Part shown: piece after piece, positions 23,985 through 35,224 of the stretch
Numbering within the stretch: position 1 is the first letter of the stretch
How the letters are laid out: the number at the start of each line of letters is the position of its first letter
From: Cordilura impudica
Taxonomy: Eukaryota; Arthropoda; Insecta; Diptera; Scathophagidae
DNA length: 64,000 bases
Reading direction: 5' to 3'
Assembly: GCA_963682025.1 (NCBI GenBank)
Contig: OY821519.1
Coordinates: 9,271,668 to 9,335,667 of the forward strand
The notes under the pieces: generated by a model
The model's input: only the letters and a program-made list of their open reading frames with translations
Told to the model about the DNA's origin: nothing
Databases searched by the model: none
Position numbers and translations under genes: made by a program

Positions 23985-25261
23985 CCTCCTGCAAATTATT
24001 GGATATACTTACCCCTGTTTCAATCCGAGAGTTAAACAATTTCAAAAAAATAAAATTTTAGATTTTTGTTGAATTTTAGGAATATATTTTTTTTTTTGAT
24101 TTTTTTTTATTAAAAATTGTTTTTTTATGTAAAAAAAAATTAAATTGAAAATTAAATATAAAAAATTACAAAATTTTTTTTTTTGCGATTCCCGCCAAAG
24201 ATTAATGTGGAGATTATTTGAACTTTAATGATCAAACTGGTCCATATATGTTCACGTGCCATTTATGATCCATTTTTAGAAGAGAAGTTCTAAAAATATT
24301 ATGTGAGCGTTAGTATAGGAGCTAATTTGTAGGCTGAATTGCTGGTTAGATGTCAAAGTTCTTTTTTTTTCTTTAATAAATAAATTATGAAAATCCACAC
24401 TATTCAATGCTTAACCTTCTTTTCTCTGTTATGACTTTAATGTTTAATAAAAAATTCTTTTAAAATATATTTATTTGTATGTTTTGTTGTTAAGCTGCTT
24501 AATTTCAATTCATTAAATGAATTACCGCTGTTATATAATTTAAATCATGCTGACTTTTATGTTTACCCTGATCCAGTGAGTGTTAACAGTGTATTGTCCT
24601 TATTTTCATTTATGTATTTTGGTTGTTTTAAACTGATTAGCATACGAGTACGAGTAGTTAATGCAACAAGTCCTCTTATTGTTGTTGTTTAGGCTGCTCT
24701 TCCTTAAAATATTTAAATTTAATTGTGTTAATATTTATTCAAGTTTATTTTCATTTCGTTACGTTCAAATGTTGGTGCATTGGCGCGTGCGTATTTAGCA
24801 TAATTTTATGTATTTTATTTTTTATTTATTTTTTTTTTCGAAACAGGATTTTCGTTTTTATTAATTTTTTTTTCTCTTCTCTTAAATATTCAACACAACG
24901 TAGAAAAAGGAAGAGATAGAGAGTTTTTTTGTTCGCGTTTTCTCATTATCATAATCACTTAATATTCACCGTTATTTCACTAGACTAGACCATACAAATT
25001 TAAATTTAAATAATTTGTTTTCATTATTTTAAGTGGTTATGCCAAATTAAAACGAGGGTTATTGACTTGTGCCACTTTTGATGTTTAATGTTAATCGTAT
25101 TAATGTAATTTGATTTCTTTGAAAAAAAAAAAAAAAAACAGAACAGAAAAAAATTCTGTTAATAATCATTGCATATTTGTGAGGAATTCTTTTAATTATA
25201 TCCTATACGAGTTGTTGGTGAGGTTATGTGTTTGTGCTGATATTGGTAACTACAAAAAAAT
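23985..25261. other. Non-coding AT-rich stretch
   Basis: Short open frames in long T runs only; no motif or repeat recognised. A run of CTCTTATTGTTGTTGTT is the only notable simple sequence. Confidence 0.35.
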
Positions 25262-25370
25262 ATTTGAGATCAGCCTTTTACTATACCGATCGACTTATAA
25301 TCAATTGCTGAGTCGAATTAGCGATGTCCATCCGTCTGTCCGTCCATCTGTGTGTATCCATGTACACTAG
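25262..25370 (-). repeat. Fragment of a GTCC-microsatellite repeat (M/N-like)
   Basis: CTATACCGATCGACTTATAA followed by a GTCTGTCCGTCCATCTGTGT tract is the mirror of the GACG/ATCG end of the M repeats. Only the end portion is present. Confidence 0.45.
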
Positions 25371-26585
25371 AGTGGTCCTTGAAAATGAAAAGCCGATTTT
25401 GGGGATAGGTGGGGTCCAGTTTGTTACCTTTTAATATAAAACTAATAAATGTGAAGTTCGGGGACAATCGGATAAAGAAAAGGCGCACCGGAAATCGATT
25501 GAAAATTTCAAGTGTGTTTATATGGGGAAAATATGACGTTTTTTTTTTCAGATTTTACGAAAATTTCGTTCTATAGTTTAATTTTTTCGACAAGTTGTTA
25601 CAAGAATCGGGTTCACTATTAAATTATCTTTTCAAAAAGCTATAAAAATTCACAATCGAATAAAAACTCGCGAAGAAATAACAAATGCCCCAGACCACTT
25701 TTGTGCCAAAAAACACTAGGTCATGAAATGTGACGAAAATTTTTTCAACTCTAACAAATTGATTAAAGCCATATTTTTTTTTTGGTCTCTGTGCCTATAA
25801 GTACTCAGATATGAAGTCTGTTTTACTACGACGTTGCGCAATGAGACCGAAAATGGTAAATATTTTTGATAAAATTTGGAAACTCCTTTTTCAAGTTTTA
25901 ATAAATTTTCTTAAAATTTTAAAAAATGAATCTAGCACTTCAAAGTTTTGTTAAATATATGTTAAAGATCAACTGTGTGAATTTTTAAATAAACTCCTCT
26001 GCCAGAATTTTTTTTATAAATAATATTTTTTTTGCGGATTTCGAGAAAAATTAGTTTTTTTGTGAAATATTCAGTAAATGTACTCTTTCTAAATACTTTA
26101 TATCAAAAATTTATCAGTTTCCTACTTTTAAATGTTATATCTATAATATTAATAGGCTAGGCGATTTCTTGTGATCGATGTTTTGTTCTACCGCTTTTTC
26201 CCGATTTTGACCAAACGTATATTATTTGAAAGGTATTTCTTTTTAGCCGTTTTGCAGATTTACAGATTCTTAAATTTTTTCCTTTATTTTGAGTAAATTG
26301 CATTTAAAGTTGCTACTAACACATACATAAAATTATACAATGCTATGTGTGTGTTTATAATAATAAAAATGAGTTTGTTTTTTGTGTTGATTTGTGAATT
26401 GGCTATAATTGATTAGCACAGGGTCTTTATTTAATGGGTCTTTATTTAATGAAAAAGTTGATTTTCCTAGAATTTGCACTCGAATTTCGAGGGCTGGAAT
26501 CTGCAAGTTTAATCTTAATAGCCTAGGGTTTCGGAAAAAAATTATATGTCCCCATTATCCCTTTTGGACTTGGGGTCACATATGA
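25370..26585 (+). repeat. Interspersed repeat G copy 1, carrying a Helitron
   Basis: From CTAGAGTGGTCCTTGAAAAT to GGACTTGGGGTCACATATGA it matches, inverted, the segment 38715-39553. Shared blocks include TTACGAAAATTTCGTTCTAT, CCCCAGACCACTTTTGTGCC and CCTAGGGTTTCGGAAAAAAA. The Helitron at 26140-26507 interrupts this copy but not the other. No coding capacity was seen and the element class is unknown. Confidence 0.65.
26140..26507 (+). mobile_element. Non-autonomous Helitron copy 4
   Basis: It is preceded by A, starts TCTATAATATTAATAGGC and ends with hairpin CTCGAATTTCGAG and GGCTGGAATCTGCAAG before T; CAAG replaces the expected CTAG. The insertion splits repeat G at a site that is unoccupied in the second G copy. 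Confidence 0.8.
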
Positions 26586-26921
26586 CAGAAGCGATCTTCA
26601 CTTAAATCTATTAAAAACCAAAAAAATATTGTAAACAATTTTTTTTTACTTTGGTTTTCAATGTTTTTGAGAACAGTAAGTGACGACTAAATACGGTCAT
26701 ATTCGGTCCATTTTTTGCTCTTGTTCCCATACAAAAATAACATTAGATATGAACTTTTCATATCTGGACGCAACGAATTAACTATAAAAGCGCTAAAATT
26801 TGATTTATTCTTATATTCTTTATCCTGTTATTGCCTCAGTAAAAGATCAAATGATCGAATACCTTCCCTCGAAACGCATGTATAGTGGTCCAGACCAACT
26901 ATAATTTTCTTACTTGTTTTT
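26586..26921 (-). repeat. Diverged, truncated M repeat
   Basis: On the minus strand it starts AAGTAAGAAAATTATAGTTG, keeps GATATGAAAAGTTCATATC and an AAAAATGGACCGA block, and ends around GATTTAAGTGAAGATCGC. These blocks occur in the same order in the three full M copies. Confidence 0.55.
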
Positions 26922-27629
26922 TTTTTTTTTTTTGAATTTTATTGCATTCAAATTTCATTAATCGGTTTTTAAACAAAAGTTGTGATGATGATGTTTTATT
27001 TGTTTATATTCCAATCATTTTTGCTGCATATTAATTTTTTTTTTATGTAGACAAAGTAGTTCAAGAATTTCATAAGTCGACATTGCGTTACATTTAAGTT
27101 TTCTTGAATATATAAATATTTGATTATTTAGTTCAATATTGGTGTTTTTTTATATCGATTGCGGTGCAAAGTAGCGGTTTCTAAAGCAACTCAAAACGAT
27201 AATAAATTAAGAATACGATTTATGGAACACATACTAAAAATTAGTTATGATTTGGATTTAGAGTCTTTAGGATCAAATTTTTATTTGTCATCGATTTTTA
27301 AAATTTTAACGTCATTTTGTAGCTAATAATACAAATTGAGGTAGCCAAAAAATTAGGTTGCACTATTGCTAATTGTGGGCGTGGCATGCTGTTAAACTCA
27401 ACTGTCTTTTTAATTTCAGAAAAGGGTGCTTTTCAAGTATTTATTAAACTTATTTATTTTTGCTAAATTTCAAATTTAGTAGAATAGAACTTCTAGGGAA
27501 TAAAAGGGAACAAGGAACGTATACCACCTTGTGAAAGGTGAAAGTGTCCTCTTCAACCCTATATATACTTTTGCACCCGCCACGACCCGCCGGTGGAACA
27601 CTTTTTTAATTTTAATGAAATTACTCTAA
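26922..27629. other. Non-coding stretch, nothing recognised
   Basis: No frame or repeat was identified. A GC-richer segment CACCCGCCACGACCCGCCGG near 27572-27592 stands out from its AT-rich surroundings but has no known match. Confidence 0.35.
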
Positions 27630-28433
27630 ACAAGTAAGAAAATTATAGTCGGTCTAGACCGACTATACGATACCCTATACCATGCGTTTAGAGACCCTAT
27701 CTCTCAGGCCCAACTAACTGGATATAGAAAATAAGCATAAACCAAATTTGAGTGGGATTTTTATTAATTTTTTCAGCTGCAGATATGAAAAAGTTCATAT
27801 CGGATGCTATATCTATATGTGGAGTAGGCCCAAAAATGGACCGATCCTGACCATGTTTGGTAAAGTCTCTTGTATTTTGCAAAAATATATACAAACAAAA
27901 TTTGAGAAGAATCAGTGCAATATTTTTGTTTTTTGATAGATTTAAGTGAAGATCGGGAAGTAGCTCTATATATGGGGCCTATGACTAAGAGTTGTCCAAT
28001 AGGGATCATTTTTGGACTACTGATTAATGGATGAAATATATACATACAAACCCAATTTGACTAAGATTTGTATGATCATTTGGATCTTATGGCAATATAT
28101 GTTGATTTCATAGGGGTCATTTGTATGGGGGCTAGGTCTGAACATGGACCGATTCTCACCAATTTCAATAGTGTTCATCCCATGGCCGATAAAAGAACAA
28201 ATACCAATTTTCGTCAAAAAATATTCATATTTGCGACCTGCAGTTTGATTACAAGCTTTACATGGACACACAGACGGACGGACGGACGGACGGATATCGT
28301 TAAATCGAATCAGGTAGTGATTCTGATTCGATCGGTATAATTAAAGATGGGTGTAGGTCAAATATTTTTGGTTGTTACAAACAGCAGCACAAAGTCATTA
28401 TACCCAAACCACATCGTGGTATAGGGTATAAAA
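27630..28433 (+). mobile_element. Repeat M copy 3
   Basis: Full-length copy from ACAAGTAAGAAAATTATAG with the 24-bp palindrome to the terminal ACCACATCGTGGTATAGGG hairpin. Its (GACG)n tract is shorter (about 28273-28294). It is closer in sequence to the 1382-2191 copy than to the 2237-3037 copy. Confidence 0.65.
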
Positions 28434-28520
28434 ATTTCATATTACGGTAACTTCAACAGCCCTATAAGGCCGAGGCCATGCAATGAGCGGCAAAGCGGCG
28501 AGCGGCAGAGCGATGAGCGA

Positions 28521-30069
28521 AAAAAAATCATGTGAGCCCGATCACAAGGGAGATGTGTAAACATATAATAATTAAAGAAAACATCAACATCATATTTTCC
28601 AGTGCATAAAAAATAAGTCGATTATGCTGTTTTCTGAAATTCAATTGATGTTTTCTGAAATGCAATTGATGTTTTCTTAAATTCAATTGATGTTTTCTGA
28701 AATACAATTAATGTTTTCAGCAATTCAAATAATGCTTTTTGAAATTCAATTGATGTTTTCTGAAATTCTAATTATGTTTTCTGAAATTCAAATGATGTTT
28801 TCTGAAATACAATTGATGTTTTCTGAAATACAATTGATGTTTTCTGAAATTCTATTGATGCTTTCTGAAATTCAATTGATGTTTTCTGAAACTCGAATGA
28901 TGTTTTCTGAAATTATATTGATGTTTTCTGAAATTCTATTTATGTTTTCTGAAATTCAAATGATGTTTTCTGAAGTTATATTGATGGTTTCTGAAATACA
29001 ATTGATGTTTTCTGAAATTATATTGATGTTTTCTGAAATTCTATTGATGCTTTCTGAAATTCAATTGATGTTTTCTGAAACTCGAATGATGTTTTCTGAA
29101 ATCCTATTTATGTTTTCTGAAATTCAAATGATGTTTTCTGAAATTATATTGATGTTTTCTGAAATTCTATTTATGTTTTCTGAAATTCAAATGATGTTTT
29201 CTGAAATTATATTGATGGTTTCTGAATTGATGTTTTCTGAAACTCTAATGATGTTTTCTGAAATTATATTGATGTTTTCTGAAATTCTGTGTATGTTTTT
29301 TGAAATTCAAATGATGTTTTCTGAAATTATATTGATGTTTTATGAAATTCTATTTATGTTTTCTTCAATTCAAGTGATGTTTTCTGAAATTATATTGATG
29401 TTTTCTGAAATTCTATTTATGTTTTCTGAAATTCAAGTGAAGTTTTCTGAAATTCTATTGATGTTTTCTGAAATTCAATTGATGTTTTCTGAAACTCGAA
29501 TGATGTTTTCTGAAATTATATTGATGTTTTCTGAAATTCTATTTATGTTTTCTGAAATTCAAATGATGTTTTCTGAAATTATATTGATGTTTTCTGAAAT
29601 TCTATTTATGTTTTCTGAAATTCAAATGATGTTTTCTGAAACTCGAATGATGTTTTCTGAAATTATATTGATGTTTTCTGAAATTCTATTTATGTTTTCT
29701 GAAATTCAAGTGATGTTTTCTGAAATTCTATTGATGTTGTCTGAAATTCAATTGATGTTTTCTGAAACTCGAATGATGTTTTCTGAAATTATATTGATGT
29801 TTTCTGAAATTCTATTTATGTCTTCTGGAATTCAAATGATGTTTTCTGAAATTATATTGATGTTTTCTGAAATACAATTGATGTTTTTTGAAAGACAATT
29901 GGAAAATGTTTTGAAAAGAACATATCATAATTTTTTCACCAATACAATCATAAGTCACACAGCGTTATCTGCTTCAGCTCACACCGATATGAGTTACGCT
30001 GTTTTTGTGATTGTATTGTGAAATAGAAATTTACCCCCCTGCGCGTATAGATGTTTACACATCAAAAAA
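28521..30069 (-). mobile_element. Element E copy 3 with a 21-bp minisatellite core
   Basis: Its left side AAAATCATGTGAGCCCGATC, ACAAGGGAGATGTGTAAACA and its right side CCCTGCGCGTATAGATGTTT, ACACATC are the two ends of copies 1 and 2 in reverse orientation. The core, however, is not A-rich: it is a 21-bp repeat array. The insertion is inside the GC-rich element F. Confidence 0.68.
28624..29900. repeat. 21-bp minisatellite, about 60 units
   Basis: The unit is ATGTTTTCTGAAATTCAATTG with variants in the last seven bases (ATTATATTG, ATTCTATTT, ACTCGAATG). The variants recur in a fixed order over several units, giving a higher-order repeat of about three to four units. Since 21 is a multiple of three, the frame 28687-30021 stays open for 444 codons (heptads such as MFSEIQL). 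I do not annotate this as a gene: the heptads show no evidence of being coding beyond periodicity. Confidence 0.85.
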
Positions 30070-30689
30070 TTATAACATATGAACTACTACTGAAGTGGCC
30101 ACACAATGAGCGGCATGAGAGCGGCATTTCTGAGCGTCTAAGCGGCTCCGCTCAGGAATAGAACTTGTTCTAATTTTTAGTTGTTTTCTGAGCGGCAAAG
30201 AATAAAAATGCCAAAAAAAGGCTTTTCTTTGTTTTGTCAATCTGTAGCGCGATTCAGTAACTTCTTTTTAACGATAATCGAATCGCTAGAAAAAGAAAAA
30301 TTTTTAAACGATATTCGGTATTGTTAAAGTCAGCTGTTTTTGTTATCTTAACGACAACCATTTTTGTGTTGTTCTTCAATCGATAAAAAAGTTAAAAAGG
30401 TTGAAATGTAGTCATACATAAATAAAAATCATAAGATAGTGAAAATATTATAAACACTTTTTATATAAATAATAAATAATAACATTGACAATGACATTTG
30501 ACAACTAACTGCTCAGAAATGACGCTCAGTAATAAGCTACTTGCCGCTCAAACTCGCCGCTCTGCCGCTTTGCCGTTCATTGCGTGTCCTCGGCCTAAGT
30601 ATACAATGGTGTGTTAAATTTGTGGTTTATGTATTTTATAGCTTATTATCATTATCATTATTTGTTCTATTACCAGTAATGATATATGC

Positions 30690-30815
30690 TTACAAAATAC
30701 ACTACCCTTTTTATATATTTGTAAGTAAGAATATAAATGAAAATACAAAGTTAATTCTTTTTGGTAAATGGGGATGTGATGGTTCTTCGGGACAAAAGCA
30801 ATACAAACAAGTGGG
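30690..30815 (+). pseudogene. RAG1-like (Transib) transposase fragment with first Asp motif
   Basis: The + strand reads TKLILFGKWGCDGSSGQKQY and then KQ, which matches in position and spacing the SELILSYGFDSSTGQAQFKQ segment of the longer relative at 44382-44813 (minus). In the RAG1/Transib family this region carries the first catalytic Asp. Coding resemblance ends about 30815. Other parts of the same transposase appear at 35225-35680, with several unrelated elements lying between. Confidence 0.5.
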
Positions 30816-31363
30816 CGATTCCGTACTCGCGGGTGCAACCTTTAGACTCATTCAAGGATTCTTACTAAGAAAATAAAAACTCTTTTTAAAGAAATTATTG
30901 GTCGCTGGATTACATTGTAATCTGTTTTACAAAAATTAATATGAAAAACATTTAACAAAATGTATAAATAGACACAGGAGAGGTTCAAAGTGCTATCGCG
31001 GGTGCAATGAAATCGGTCCATCATTAAAGGTCATGAAGCTAGAATGAAAAAAGTCTGTTCATTATGGAATATTTATTAAATTATTTTTACATTCTTTGAA
31101 AGAATACAAAACAAACTAACTATTAACGTAAATAAAATTATTAAAAGAAATAAATATAAATTATTCACTTTTTATCCAGTCGTGGGTGCAACGTAAAATT
31201 ATCGCGGGTGCAACACGTCTCTCTGTAGTGAATATAAACATTTCCATGTAACTTTAAATTAAAGATATGAGCTCATAGATGCTGTATCACTAATTAGCAC
31301 TTTCCTATGTATCTTAAATAAATTATTTGTTTGGAATAGTCGGCGATTTATCAGCCTTAAGGT
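30816..31363. other. Non-coding stretch with recurrent GCGGGTGCAA motif
   Basis: No coding frame after 30815. The motif CGYGGGTGCAA occurs at about 30829, 30998, 31186 and 31203 in this otherwise AT-rich segment. Confidence 0.4.
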
Positions 31364-32603
31364 TCATCTTCCGTGTTCTGCTTTAAGAGTATTCATACTC
31401 TCAATTACATATCGGTTCTTGAACTGAGCGGCACAATTGTCGCTGAAGATACGTATAAATTTTATATTATTATTTATTGACTGAATGTACTGAAAAATTT
31501 TGTGCAGGAAAACATAAACTGTATATTTACTGCGGCTTAGTTCATCGCTTACTATGACCACTGAGTGAAGTTTGTTAGTTATCCAACTACAGCACGTATA
31601 AAACGTCATGGACATATACACCAATGATCTGATTGTATTTCGTCTTGACTAACTAATCCATAGTTTTCAGCAAAGTCAATTTTTACAATGGCTTCCTCGC
31701 TGCTCAAGTTTTCTTTTGCACTTGAAAGTACTCGGACTGGACATTTTTAACTAAAAAATGCAGCTTAAATTTCGTAGTGTTCTCACGTAGTTCATTTAAT
31801 GCTTCTCTAAACGGTTTGTTCACTACGATCTATTTTGGTCTATGATTCTCCAAAATCCAGGTCTTCCATTCAAAATTTGGATTTGAATCTAGGGTAGTAT
31901 TCCAAATATTGGATTTTTTGCATACATCGCAATCATTTGACATACAATTTTCATTATCGATATTACACGATACCTGATTTAGTAGCTGTCGGTGTGTTTT
32001 GGAAAAATCTGTCACATGTTTTGATATAGCAGCAAGAAAATTAATATAATTTGAGTGTATCTTACATACACAAATATTATGAGGAGTTTCGTTGACTGGC
32101 AAAACGTAAGCAGGTTTTTCATTATAAAAAAAAAGTCTTACCAATTGATATTTCGGGAAAACTTATTTGAATTAGCTCGAAAGCTTCACGAACGCACATA
32201 ACCATCGTTCTCTTCTGGATTCTTAATTTTTCTCCCGTACTTTTTTTTTTATTGATTTAGCATCTTTTATTCCAGGCATTTGTCTGCTAATATTATCCCC
32301 TTCGTAAAAGTAACGAATTTTTTCTTTGACTTCATCTATCGATTTAGAAGGCATCGTTTTAGGAGGATCGATGACAGCAACTTGCAATTCCACAGCAAGT
32401 TTTTTGACAACTTCAACTGCTTTAGTAGGGCTAGCGGCTAAATTACGCTTCACTTTTGCTACTGCCTTTCCCAACGGTCGAGAATTCTTATATGAATCAC
32501 CTGTTCTCCAATTTTTGCTTCTTTACGACGTTCTCTTGTCGGCCCCATTCTTTCTTTTGAACGAATTCTAGCCAGCATTTTTAACTCTTCACTTTCTTCC
32601 ATA
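31364..32603 (-). pseudogene. Broken ORF of an uncharacterised, transposon-like protein family
   Basis: On the minus strand, in three frames, I read: N-terminus MEESEELKMLARIRSKERMG with a basic RERRKEAK run; SYKNSRPLGKAVAKVKRNLA SPTKAVEVVKK; IRYFYEGDNISRQMPGIKDA; then ETPHNICVCKIHSNYINFLA with a Cys/His pattern continuing to CMSNDCDVCKKS; and near the end IRIFSDNCAAQFKNRYVIES, an acidic SD..AAQFKNR box. The same motif order is familiar to me from unannotated multi-copy proteins of insects and cnidarians, but I cannot name the family. Frameshifts separate the pieces and no terminal repeats were found. The SDN...QFKN box could belong to a nuclease fold; that is a guess. Confidence 0.5.
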
Positions 32604-32896
32604 CTGTGATTTAAAAATTCATGTCAAAAATCGTCTCCCGGGAATCGCCCAAGTGGTATGTGAAAATATTTCGTACTCAGATGTGTTCATGGTATCATTT
32701 GTACCATTGCGATTGAAAAAGATTTTGGAAGATTCGGAGCCTTAAAGTAGTACAATGCCGACAAAGGATATTTGAAGAAATGAGACACCATGTTCTACGA
32801 AATACTGCAGGGCAATCAAATTAAGAAAGAAAGAAACTCATGATGGCATTAACAAAGAAGTTACTGATAGATGGGCAGCAAATTGAAGTAAGCTAC

Positions 32897-35118
32897 ACAC
32901 AGAAAAAAGATTGGTTGGAATTTGGTTACATCTAGAAAAATTTGATAAAGTAATATGAATTTTTATTGTATTTCTTTAATATTTAAGAATACAATAGATA
33001 TTCATTTATAACTATCATATAAACATAATTAATTTAAAATAAAGGTATATACGCCAACAAAACTAGTTCCGTTTACCAATCAATATCTTTTTACAAATTT
33101 CTAAATTAATTTAATTGAGGCAACCTATTCAAACCAACAATAATATGCGTCAATATCAATTATTGGCGACTGCAACTACCAATTCTATTTTAACAACATA
33201 TTTCAAATCGAAAATATTTTAACAGATATTGCAATAAATAATTAGTTACCGTACTACATATAAAATTTGTATTAAGAATTGCCTTTCGGTTATAACAATA
33301 GAAACCCAAACTATTAAAATGTTTTGGTATTTTAAACGAAAGGAAATTGCTTGATTCAAATTCTGTTGTGACAACCAAAGAAAAAAAATGGAATATGATT
33401 AGCAAGACCGAATTTGTTGATCTAATTTGTCATATGTCAAATTAAATTAAATAAAAGAATAAATAAATTTTTTTAATTTTGTGTGATAATTTATTTGTAA
33501 CGTGTAAAAAGAGTTATTTATCCAGAAATACACATTACTTGGGAACCTAAAGATCTTATTCAGTCTATATGACATGAGTTTCTTCGTGTTATGTATTATT
33601 ACTGTTTACAAAACTAGAACACATTCGGGTAGATGTGAAGGTGCAAATCTCGGTTGTCATATTGCAACTAATTAATAATTCCATTCGTGATTGTCAGCTT
33701 TTCATTTCGGCAGCAACTCGTGATTTAGCAACACAAATTCAACGCACCGTATGACACGCGTCAATTATATGAAAATTCTTCCGAAGCCAGTATTAGCGGT
33801 ACAAACTTTTAAGAGGACATACGAGTAAATAACCTGCAACCTGGTTATCACATTGCGAGCAGGTATGATTAACCGCAATGTTATACATCAGCATAAAATA
33901 CATTTTTTGTAGTAGGCGACCAAATCCAACATGTATTCACTGCTTCATTTTCCGGTAAGAAGGTCCCAAAAGCAGTCGTTGTTGCAAAGTCGATCAATAG
34001 ACCGAGGAGATTATTGTGCGATTGGGTAAGTAATGGGTTTGTGCAGATATTTGTACTACGAAATCTATTTGACATAGACATAGCTTTTATAATGCGGCCG
34101 ACGGCACGGAAAAATAAATATGCTAATTATATTACATACAGAGTACATTATATAGTATATACGAACAGCTGTTTAAATTTGTAAAAAGAAGTTCATGCTA
34201 AGACCTCGGCCAATTATAAATGTTCCCTATGATTTCGGTTTAAATAAATCTATTGCAAACTTCTTGTGTGTTCGAATTGAGATTGAAATGATTTGGCGTA
34301 GGTCGAAAAATAACCTATGTAGGACCTTTTTCAGCCATAGTATCCACAGTTTGCATTAATGTGTAAAATATTGGATGATTTATGTATCACCAAATGTTTT
34401 TAGAATATATCAATGATGTTCTTTAATACCATTTTTATCCTATATATATCTGGATTTTTCTTAAGGTAGCAAGGACTATTAATTGCCTCTCTTAGGCTCT
34501 AACCATTCTTTAACCAATTTATTAATATTCACAGCATTAATAATAATATTTATTAGATAATATTTATTAAATAATATAATATTTATTAAATAATATTATT
34601 ATTATTATTTATTAGTAATAGTAATGTAATATATAATAATAATATTTATTCCTTTAGAAATGTTAGCAGAATTTTAAGACATCCTTTACATATGCGAATA
34701 TTTCAAATTGGTGTAAAACTAACGTCTTTTTATTCAAATTAATTTTATTTTTTTATGTTAATGTAAAATATATAATGTAAAATATATAAATGTAAATGTA
34801 AAATATATCAATGCATAATATATAAATTTTTAAAAAACAAATAAATAATAATAATTTTTGTTTTTTTCATATGAATAAGTAAAAACTCCGATTAATGGTT
34901 GTAACAATCAATAATTGAAATTAATAATTCCATTGTATCAATTAAATTTTACTATGCATACAATAGAATTTATATATAATATAAAGTGTCTTTACCATTG
35001 TACGGTGATATGTATTATATAATCCAGTAATAACAACAGAATAAGCTGATGGTACATGGGACTACCAAAATTCGATTGGCAACTAATTCGGTTGCAACAA
35101 TGAATGCTTTTTCTGTGT
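32897..35118. mobile_element. MITE-like element J copy 1 (ACACAGAAAA ends)
   Basis: It starts ACACAGAAAAAAGATTGG and ends CATTGTTGCAACC mirrored to GAATGCTTTTTCTGTGT, so terminal inverted repeats of about 13-16 bp are present. Internal blocks such as GTTTACCAATCAATATCTTT are shared in order with the copy at 35696-37467. GCTAC and GTAAC flank it, a doubtful 5-bp duplication. The middle (about 33480-34860) is not shared and may be another insertion. No transposase. Confidence 0.5.
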
Positions 35119-35224
35119 GTAACAATTAATGTTGACAATGATAGATGCAAAAATAGGCCAGGCTTTTACTAACACGATCATATTCTAAGCCACATCAAGT
35201 CAATTTAAGCAAGTCCCGAAAAAA

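Larger units (their letters stand above)
28468..30595. mobile_element. GC-rich TIR element(s) F, hosting element E copy 3
   Basis: GGCCGAGGCCATGCAATGAG at 28468 is mirrored at the right end 30545-30595 by CATTGCGTGTCCTCGGCC, and both are flanked by TAA, as in PIF/Harbinger-type 3-bp duplications. A second start-like block, GTGGCCACACAATGAGCGGC, occurs at 30094. So either one element has a repeated subterminal block, or a ~500 bp element (30094-30595) lies next to a fragment of another. The AGCGGC-rich ends contrast with the AT-rich surroundings. No transposase is present. Confidence 0.5.

Noticed and set aside
28687..30021. 444-codon open frame of MFSEIQL-like repeats as a gene
   Set aside because: It is fully explained by a 21-bp minisatellite whose period is a multiple of three; no start context, domain or unique coding segment supports it.
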